From UBA2336 sp046294915 (GTDB taxonomy: Bacteria; Bacteroidota; Bacteroidia; Cytophagales; Cyclobacteriaceae), in assembly GCA_046294915.1 (NCBI GenBank), contig JBKBOE010000002.1, positions 15,749-79,748 on the forward strand: a stretch of 64,000 nt of DNA. Direction: 5' to 3'. A program made the translations under genes and the position numbers. The notes under the pieces are model-generated. The model saw only the letters and a program-made list of their open reading frames with translations. It did not search any database and was not told the DNA's origin. Positions 58,293 to 64,000 of the stretch are shown piece by piece; positions within the stretch are counted from its first letter, which is position 1; each line of letters starts with the position of its first letter.

Positions 58293-59531
58293 ATGAGGAA
58301 TTACATTAAGGTTCTTTTACTACTTGCCGGGGCTTCCGCAGTCATATCCGGATGCTCACTTTTTGGTAGGGGGGGCGGCAAACCCACGGCTCAAAATCCA
58401 GGTCCTGTAAGTTCGGCTACAGGCCTTGCTTACAATGATGAAGATGGTGGCGGGTACATGGTGAACCCTTACAAAGGCCAACCCGATGCTCCAAACATGG
58501 TGTTCATAGAAGGAGGTCGTGCCGTTATGGGTTCATTTGAAGAGGATGTGATGTCCTTCCGCGATAATATTGAAAGGACTGTTTCAGTTGCCTCGTTTTA
58601 CATGGATGAAACCGAAATTGCCAACATTCACTGGCTTGAATATCTGCATTATCTTGCCCGCGATTCTTCGCAGGAAGTTTACCAGGCCGCTAAACCGGAT
58701 ACAACCGTTTGGGTTCAAAAACTTGCCTTCAATGATCCTTATGTAGAGCATTACCTGCGTTATCCGGGTTTCCGTTACTTCCCCGTGGTAGGCGTCACCT
58801 GGAATCAAGCCAGTGCCTACGCAGTATGGCGTACCCGTGCTGTTAATATGGACCTGGCTAAGAAAGCTGGTGAAGAATATGCAGAAACAGACGGCCGCAT
58901 ACCGCTCGAATCCGGATTTGTGGTTCCGGCTTATCGCTTACCCACCGAAGCGGAATGGGAGTATGCAGCACAAGCCATGATTGGAACACAATGGCTAGAA
59001 GAGATGCAAACCCACCAGCGCATTTATCCATGGGATGGTCATGCACTGCGCAATCCCTATGGAAAGCAAATGGGCTTTATGCTGGCTAACTTTAAGCGCG
59101 GTCGTGGTGACTACGCAGGTATTGCAGGCCGGTTGAACGATGGAGCGCTCATCACTACCTACATTTATGAATTCCCTCCAAACGATTACGGCTTGTACAA
59201 TATGGCCGGTAATGTAAGCGAGTGGGTACAGGATGTTTATCGCCCGCTTTCTTTCCAGGATTTTGAAGACCTAAACCCTATTCGCAGAGATGGTTTCCTC
59301 GATAAAGCTACTGGTACAGAAGCAGAAGGTAACGTTTATAATAATGTTGATCGCAACCCCGAAAGCTTCACATCATTAATTACTGACAGGGCACGCGTCT
59401 ATAAAGGCGGAAGCTGGAAAGATGTTGCGTACTGGATGTCGCCCGGAACACGCAGGTACCTCGATCAGGACAGCGCAACCTGTACAATCGGATTCCGCTG
59501 TGCAATGATTCGCGCTGGCTCGAACTATTAA
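58293..59531 (+). CDS. gldJ: Gliding motility lipoprotein GldJ (FGE-sulfatase fold)
   Basis: A 412-residue lipoprotein of the T9SS/gliding machinery. The lipobox ends ISGC (C21). A GLAYNDEDGGGYMVNPYKG segment (about 45-63) is typical of GldJ rather than GldK. The formylglycine-generating-enzyme fold starts at MVFIEGGRAVMGSFEEDV, with FYMDETEIAN, PVVGVTWNQASAYAVWR, RLPTEAEWEYAA, NVSEWVQDVY and KGGSWKDVAYWM. Catalytic Cys of true FGE are not conserved here. gldK and gldLMN are not adjacent, which also fits GldJ. Confidence 0.9.
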   Translation: MRNYIKVLLLLAGASAVISGCSLFGRGGGKPTAQNPGPVSSATGLAYNDEDGGGYMVNPYKGQPDAPNMVFIEGGRAVMGSFEEDVMSFRDNIERTVSVASFYMDETEIANIHWLEYLHYLARDSSQEVYQAAKPDTTVWVQKLAFNDPYVEHYLRYPGFRYFPVVGVTWNQASAYAVWRTRAVNMDLAKKAGEEYAETDGRIPLESGFVVPAYRLPTEAEWEYAAQAMIGTQWLEEMQTHQRIYPWDGHALRNPYGKQMGFMLANFKRGRGDYAGIAGRLNDGALITTYIYEFPPNDYGLYNMAGNVSEWVQDVYRPLSFQDFEDLNPIRRDGFLDKATGTEAEGNVYNNVDRNPESFTSLITDRARVYKGGSWKDVAYWMSPGTRRYLDQDSATCTIGFRCAMIRAGSNY

Positions 59532-59550
59532 AAAGGTGTTGATTGCCTGA

Positions 59551-59586
59551 AAAGCCCGTTTAAATAAAAGAAACGGGCTTTTTTAT
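59551..59586. terminator. Intrinsic terminator between gldJ and comF
   Basis: Stem AAAGCCCGTTT / AAACGGGCTTT with a 9-nt A/T-rich loop, followed by T residues. It serves gldJ on the plus strand. The inverted copy can also serve the convergent comF transcript, since an A/T-rich run lies on both sides. Confidence 0.9.
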
Positions 59587-60290
59587 TCTCCTGCCGAAAA
59601 CGCTATGCTTACTGCGCTTACTGTGGCACAGCCCGCGCTAAGCAGCACTTGACCACATGCCTCAATGGTTGCCCCGGTTGTAATTACATCATCCACCAAA
59701 AGCACATGCTTGCCCTCTATGCTGCGGCAATCGGGCACAACAAATACATCGCGAACATTTTCCCATCGTCTTAAACGGTTCCTCCGTGTTTGCGTTTCGG
59801 TATTTGTAACTCGCTTAATAACCTCCGGTTCAACAGGTATTTTCATGCTTTCTGCCAGGCCCTTTGCAAATTCCTCGCTTTGATTATATCCTCTTCGGTT
59901 CCTTTTCCATGGGTGAAGCGGAATAGGAATAATGACATTAAGTGTACCGGCATGTGCCGATTGAAGCAAATCCATTCCATAAACACGGCCAAGTATTTTT
60001 CCAATCTCCGGTTGGTTATTATACTTCAACTCATGCAAAAGTTCTTGCACGATTCCGCCCTTTCTGAACAACAGAAAAGCACTTGCAAACGTAAGCTGTA
60101 TTCTGCCATAAATTCTGTTGTAAACAGGGTTTTGCGCAAACTGATGATAGTTTGTACGAGGGAGGTTATGAATACACCGCGTACAAACCACCTCTTCACC
60201 CCTGGCCAGGGCTGACTTACAGGCAGCACAATATCTTGGATAGATAAGCGCTACAAAGTCAGAAATAATATCTGCAAGGCCTGATTTCAG
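59583..60290 (-). CDS. comF: ComF family phosphoribosyltransferase-like protein with probable CTG start
   Basis: A competence-associated PRTase-fold protein. The core is HVLLVDDVITTGATIEACG, the PRPP-binding loop, and IPIPLHPWKRNRRGYNQSEEFA precedes it. The expected N-terminal zinc finger is encoded upstream of the first GTG at 60191: the frame reads YPRYCAACKSALARGEEV and then VCTRC. Between the in-frame TAA at 60304-60302 and this region there is no ATG, GTG or TTG in frame. CTG at 60290 is the best non-AUG candidate, giving about 235 residues, the usual ComF length. Confidence 0.82.
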   Translation of the reverse strand: MKSGLADIISDFVALIYPRYCAACKSALARGEEVVCTRCIHNLPRTNYHQFAQNPVYNRIYGRIQLTFASAFLLFRKGGIVQELLHELKYNNQPEIGKILGRVYGMDLLQSAHAGTLNVIIPIPLHPWKRNRRGYNQSEEFAKGLAESMKIPVEPEVIKRVTNTETQTRRNRLRRWENVRDVFVVPDCRSIEGKHVLLVDDVITTGATIEACGQVLLSAGCATVSAVSIAFSAGE

Positions 60291-60332
60291 GATTGGGTAT
60301 ATTTACGATAGCTAAATTAAACATATACGTGA

Positions 60333-60674
60333 ATGGGGCTTGTAACTGACTTCAATAATTACAGAAGCAAAATGAATGAGAAGATTCAGGCTGCTGATAA
60401 TCTTATTCTGAAACGAATTTTTAATTTGGACACGAACGCTTACATGCCCGGTGTTCTGGATCTGAAAACCAAAGAACTTATTGGTTTAACCTGTTCACTG
60501 GTGCTTCGATGCGATGATTGTGTAAAATACCATCTTGGAAAATGTAAAGAGGCTGGCATCACTACCGAGCAGGTTAATGAAGCAATGGGCCTTGCAACAC
60601 TTATTGGAGGCACCATAGTTATCCCTCACTTACGCAGAGCCTTCGAATATTGGGAAGAATTGAATCATGTATAA
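60333..60674 (+). CDS. AhpD-like carboxymuconolactone decarboxylase family protein
   Basis: A 113-residue all-helical protein. The redox motif is C60-D-D-C63 followed by H67 (LRCDDCVKYHLGKC), as in AhpD-type peroxidase partners. GLATLIGGTIVIPHLRRAFE closes the fold. A thiol-based peroxidase or reductase role is inferred. It overlaps the next gene by 8 bp, and both probably form one transcript. Confidence 0.9.
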   Translation: MGLVTDFNNYRSKMNEKIQAADNLILKRIFNLDTNAYMPGVLDLKTKELIGLTCSLVLRCDDCVKYHLGKCKEAGITTEQVNEAMGLATLIGGTIVIPHLRRAFEYWEELNHV

Positions 60675-61053
60675 GCGCGATCTTGAACTGGAACGGAAAT
60701 GGGAAAAACTGCTTGAGCAATTACGGGTGATAGTCGGTAAAAAGCCAAAGGATTTAAATGCTGTGTTGTTCCTGATAGGTGTACAGGAGTTGGGGCGGGG
60801 GAAGGGATTCTTTTCAAAGGAAGAAAAACAGGATTTAATGCACATCGCCATTTGCAGGGTGCTTAGCAGTTCAGGGTACTATAGCCTGATTGGATTAGAT
60901 GAACAGGGATGGCCCCATTGGAAATTGGAAAAGAAACTGCCCAATTTTGACCTGCTGGAACAAGAAAAACTGCTTAAAATGCATATTCTTGAATATTTTC
61001 AGGAAGAATATAATTGGGAGTTTCAGGTTAATTCCAACAACGGAGTAAACTGA
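60667..61053 (+). CDS. Conserved hypothetical protein downstream of the AhpD-like gene
   Basis: A 128-residue soluble protein rich in Leu, Lys and Glu, with MYKRDLELERKWEKLLEQL at the start and HIAICRVLSSSGYYSLIGLDEQGWPHWK near 58-85. I recognise it only as a recurring Bacteroidota protein; no domain of known function is evident. Translational overlap with the AhpD-like gene suggests a shared process. Confidence 0.75.
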   Translation: MYKRDLELERKWEKLLEQLRVIVGKKPKDLNAVLFLIGVQELGRGKGFFSKEEKQDLMHIAICRVLSSSGYYSLIGLDEQGWPHWKLEKKLPNFDLLEQEKLLKMHILEYFQEEYNWEFQVNSNNGVN

Positions 61054-61064
61054 TGGGTGCGAGG

Positions 61065-61096
61065 TTGTTCCGCCCGGCCAGAGCCCATATCTTTAG
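61065..61096 (+). promoter_or_regulatory. Possible promoter for the DUF4175-like gene
   Basis: TTG at 61065-61067, a 21-bp spacer and TATCTTTA at 61089-61096, one base off the -7 consensus. The start codon at 61156 is 59 bp downstream. Confidence 0.4.
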
Positions 61097-61155
61097 GCAT
61101 GCTCCAAAAACTTTGCGCGTAAAGAGCACGTTTCCAAATGTATAAAGGAACAGTC

Positions 61156-64000
61156 ATGCAAGGCTTCGGGAAGATAGATGAAAAAATAAACGCATTCCGG
61201 CAAAAGTACTATCTCAACCTTCTGGTTCGCGGGTTGTTACTCTCATTAACCATTATAACCCTTTACTTTATTTTGGCTGCGTTCTTAGAACATGCCTTCT
61301 GGCTTAATACCTACCTGCGGCTATCTGTCCTTCTCTTATTTTTTGGTTTGGTCGGATATTGCATTTGGCATTACTTAAAAGAGCCCATCCGGTACCTGCT
61401 TACCCGTAAGGGCATTGATGATGAGCAAAGTGCGCGATTAATAGGAAATTCTTTGCCGTCAGTTCGCGATAAACTGATTAACCTTATTCAGTTGAGCGGA
61501 TTTTCCTCAACTTCCGGACTGGCCGTTGCCAGCATTTCGCAGAAATCCAATCTGCTTGAACCTGTTGAGTTTGATCGGGTGATCAACCTAAAGCAAAATT
61601 ACCGGTATCTGCGCTTACTCCTTATTCCCGTTGCCGTAGTGCTTGCGCTACTGATCTTCAACAAGAGCATGCTGTTGCAAAGTACCCACCGCATTATTCA
61701 TTTTAATAAAAGCTTTACTCCTGCTGCACCGTTTCAATTCATTGTTCAGAATCAATCGTTAACTGCCTTTCGCAATGAAGACTTCACCGTTTTGTTAACC
61801 CTTGAGGGCAACTCCATACCCGAAAACGTATACATCATTTCCGGATCACAACGTTTCAAAATGGAAACTGTGGATGTCGGGCAATTTCAGTACACTTTTG
61901 AAAAAGTTCAGGAACCCCGAAAAATTCTTTTCGAAGCGGCTTCGTATAAATCTGTGCCTGTTGAGATCTTACTTGCCGATCGGCCTGAATTGATACAGCT
62001 CACAACGAAACTGGAATACCCCGGTTACCTGCAGAAAAAGAATGAGGTGATAACCAATGCAGGAACACTGGAGGTGCCTGAAGGAACAGTCATTACATGG
62101 GAAGTGCAAACAGCCAATACCAGGAATGCCTTCATACGCTTTGATGAGGAAGAGAAAGTATCAGCTCAAGCTGTTGATAATCAGTTGTTTACATTTAAAA
62201 AACACCTCCTTAATACAACTCATTACGAACTGTTTCTTGAAAATGAAAACAGCCCTAATAAAGACCGAATAGCCTACTCGGTTCAGGTAATCAATGACCT
62301 GCACCCACAAATTGCGGTAAACAACTTCAGCGATTCAATTTACTACCAGCAAATTGTAGTGGGCGGAATTATATCGGATGATTATGGACTGAGTGAGCTA
62401 CGCCTGCATTTTGCAATTACAAATTCCAGACGGGAAGAGATAGCCAGAAAGAGTTTTCGGATACCCATTTTTTCAAATCAACCGCAGCAAAGTTTTTTTT
62501 ACGATTGGCGACTCGATTCTTTAAAATTAAAACCCGGTGAGCAGATCGAGTATTATTTGCAGGTTTGGGATAACGATGGCGTGAACGGAAGAAAGGCAAC
62601 CCGATCGGCAGCTTATACTTTATTCATACCCGATAAAGATCAACTTGCAGCAGACATTTCAAAATCGCAAACCAAAACCGAACAAGAACTTCGGGAAGCC
62701 GCTGATAAAGCGGGTGAATTCCGAAAAAACCTGGACGATGCAACCCAAAAATTAAAGGGCAAACAATCGCTTGACTGGCAGGAGAAAAAAAGACTGGACG
62801 AAATACTGGAACAACGAAAAAACCTAGATCAGTTAATTAAAGAGTTGAGTGATGCCAACAAAATGCTTGAAAAGAAAAAGGACGCATTTACTGAACAGGA
62901 TGAACGCATCCGCAATAAGGCGGAACAGATCCAGAAGCTTATGAACGAGTTACTTGATGAGGAAACCAAAAAGCTTATTGAGGAACTTCAAAAACTTCTT
63001 AGGGAAAATGCCGACCTCGGAGACATTCAGAAAATGATGGACAAACTGAATAAGAACTCGAAAAATCTTGAGAACGAATTGGAGCGAATGCTGGCGCTCT
63101 ATAAACAACTCCAATTAGAATTTAAAACCGACCAGCTGATTAACGACCTTAAAGAGAACATTAAGAATCAACAAGAACTGCTTGAAGAAACCGAACGCCT
63201 TGAAAAGGAGCAGAGCGAGAGTGGTAAGCATGGAAAGAACCCTCAAAATGACCGGTCGCAGGAACTTGCCAAAGAACAGCAAACAATAAACGAAGAATTC
63301 AAAAAAGCTGAGCAAAAACTGGAAGAACTAAATAAACTGGCCGATGAACTGGGCGATAACCAGGAATTACCAAGTGAGGACGATGCAAACCAGGTAGATC
63401 AGTTCCAAAAGCAAAGCAAGGATAATCTTGAGAAAAATTCCCCCACACAATCAAAACAGCAACAGCAAAAGGCAATTCAAAAGATGCGCGAAATGCAACA
63501 AAAAATGGAAGAAATGCAATATGCTATGGAGATGGAGATGGATATGCAGAATATTGAATCATTGCGGCAAATTATTCATGGTTTAATCCGGTTATCGTTT
63601 GATCAGGAGAACCTCATTAAGCAATTTGGCGAGTTACAGGCAAATGATCCCCGGTTCAATAATTTGGCACAGAAGCAACTAAAAATCAAAGATGATGTTA
63701 AAGTATTGGCGGACAGCCTGTTAGCTTTATCAAAACGGGATGAGATGATGGGATCTTTTGTAATCCGGGAGGTAAACGAACTAAATGATCACCTCAGTAA
63801 AGCTATCGATGCAAATCATGAAAAAAGAAGACAGCCAGCATTAACCGAAATGCAATTCAGCATGACGTCACTAAACAATTTGGCATTAATGCTTGACAGC
63901 CATTTTGATATGCTCATGCAAATGATGGCTAATGCAAAACCTTCCATGAAGTCTAAACAAAAGGGCAAGCAACCCAGCCTCTCGCAACTTCAACAGCAAC
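61156..64000 (+). CDS. DUF4175-like large membrane-anchored coiled-coil protein (3' end cut by window edge)
   Basis: About 948 codons to the window edge. ATG 61156 gives MQGFGKIDEKINAFRQKYYL, and two or three membrane helices lie at about 25-75 and 155-175. An extended beta-sandwich periplasmic part (about 200-490) follows, with YPGYLQKKNEV and DDYGLSELRLHFAI. From about 495 onward it is a long highly charged coiled coil, later rich in Gln, Lys and Met. The order matches DUF4175 proteins of Bacteroidota, which often lie near chaperone or peptidase genes. The function is unknown. Confidence 0.85.
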   Translation, partial: MQGFGKIDEKINAFRQKYYLNLLVRGLLLSLTIITLYFILAAFLEHAFWLNTYLRLSVLLLFFGLVGYCIWHYLKEPIRYLLTRKGIDDEQSARLIGNSLPSVRDKLINLIQLSGFSSTSGLAVASISQKSNLLEPVEFDRVINLKQNYRYLRLLLIPVAVVLALLIFNKSMLLQSTHRIIHFNKSFTPAAPFQFIVQNQSLTAFRNEDFTVLLTLEGNSIPENVYIISGSQRFKMETVDVGQFQYTFEKVQEPRKILFEAASYKSVPVEILLADRPELIQLTTKLEYPGYLQKKNEVITNAGTLEVPEGTVITWEVQTANTRNAFIRFDEEEKVSAQAVDNQLFTFKKHLLNTTHYELFLENENSPNKDRIAYSVQVINDLHPQIAVNNFSDSIYYQQIVVGGIISDDYGLSELRLHFAITNSRREEIARKSFRIPIFSNQPQQSFFYDWRLDSLKLKPGEQIEYYLQVWDNDGVNGRKATRSAAYTLFIPDKDQLAADISKSQTKTEQELREAADKAGEFRKNLDDATQKLKGKQSLDWQEKKRLDEILEQRKNLDQLIKELSDANKMLEKKKDAFTEQDERIRNKAEQIQKLMNELLDEETKKLIEELQKLLRENADLGDIQKMMDKLNKNSKNLENELERMLALYKQLQLEFKTDQLINDLKENIKNQQELLEETERLEKEQSESGKHGKNPQNDRSQELAKEQQTINEEFKKAEQKLEELNKLADELGDNQELPSEDDANQVDQFQKQSKDNLEKNSPTQSKQQQQKAIQKMREMQQKMEEMQYAMEMEMDMQNIESLRQIIHGLIRLSFDQENLIKQFGELQANDPRFNNLAQKQLKIKDDVKVLADSLLALSKRDEMMGSFVIREVNELNDHLSKAIDANHEKRRQPALTEMQFSMTSLNNLALMLDSHFDMLMQMMANAKPSMKSKQKGKQPSLSQLQQQ

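Overview
The window reads as chromosome of a gliding, T9SS-bearing member of the Bacteroidota, most likely a Cytophagales/Cyclobacteriaceae-type organism. Evidence: gldE-gldD next to mutY-ssb, a lone gldJ-type lipoprotein, a PorE-like TPR/PD40/OmpA lipoprotein, GH3-lptB, DUF4175 and other Bacteroidota-restricted families. Several intergenic regions carry the Bacteroidota promoter pattern (TTG, about 19-21 bp, TAnnTTTG), and Shine-Dalgarno sequences are largely absent. I see no prophage, insertion sequence, CRISPR array or rRNA operon. The one RNA gene recognised is tRNA-Phe(GAA).

Layout. 1-5.4 kb: purK (runs off the left edge), a thioredoxin-fold protein, a PrsW protease, then a leftward HU - TPR - 29-residue mS38-like protein - rng group. 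5.5-10.3 kb: mutY, ssb, gldE, gldD and a class V aminotransferase. 10.2-16.2 kb: RNA ligase-like protein, dipeptidyl peptidase IV, DUF2911, LOG protein, aspartyl protease with PDZ, degenerate receiver. 16.3-20.2 kb: a compact secondary-metabolism locus with an FAD oxidoreductase, a UbiA-type prenyltransferase, a type III polyketide synthase and a methyltransferase. 20.3-30.7 kb: lipoprotein, amidohydrolase, PD40 protein, deoxynucleoside kinase, a PD40-amidohydrolase fusion, then a TonB receptor/PepSY uptake locus.

30.6-42.4 kb (leftward): GH3, lptB, recJ, a collagen-like secreted protein, coiled-coil/SPOR protein, fumC, the PorE-like lipoprotein and an HdrB/HdrC-like iron-sulfur pair. 42.5-45.5 kb: tRNA-Phe, a truncated GIY-YIG remnant, rluB, scpB and a TraR/DksA protein with a histone H1-like tail. 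45.5-64 kb: penicillin acylase, DUF885 peptidase, lamin-tail surface protein, asd, a methyltransferase, mfd, gldJ, comF, an AhpD-like protein and a DUF4175 membrane protein that runs off the right edge.

Most of the window is core housekeeping. The best candidate for an undescribed system is the type III PKS / UbiA / FAD / methyltransferase locus at 16.3-20.2 kb. Its set of activities resembles srs-type phenolic lipid pathways but adds a UbiA-like membrane enzyme with altered metal-binding motifs, which suggests a membrane-resident (prenylated or alkyl) phenol or quinone. Other points worth checking are the H1-like tail on the DksA-like protein, the collagen-like protein directly upstream of recJ, the Rosetta-stone arrangement of amidohydrolase and PD40 genes, and comF, which seems to begin at a non-AUG codon.
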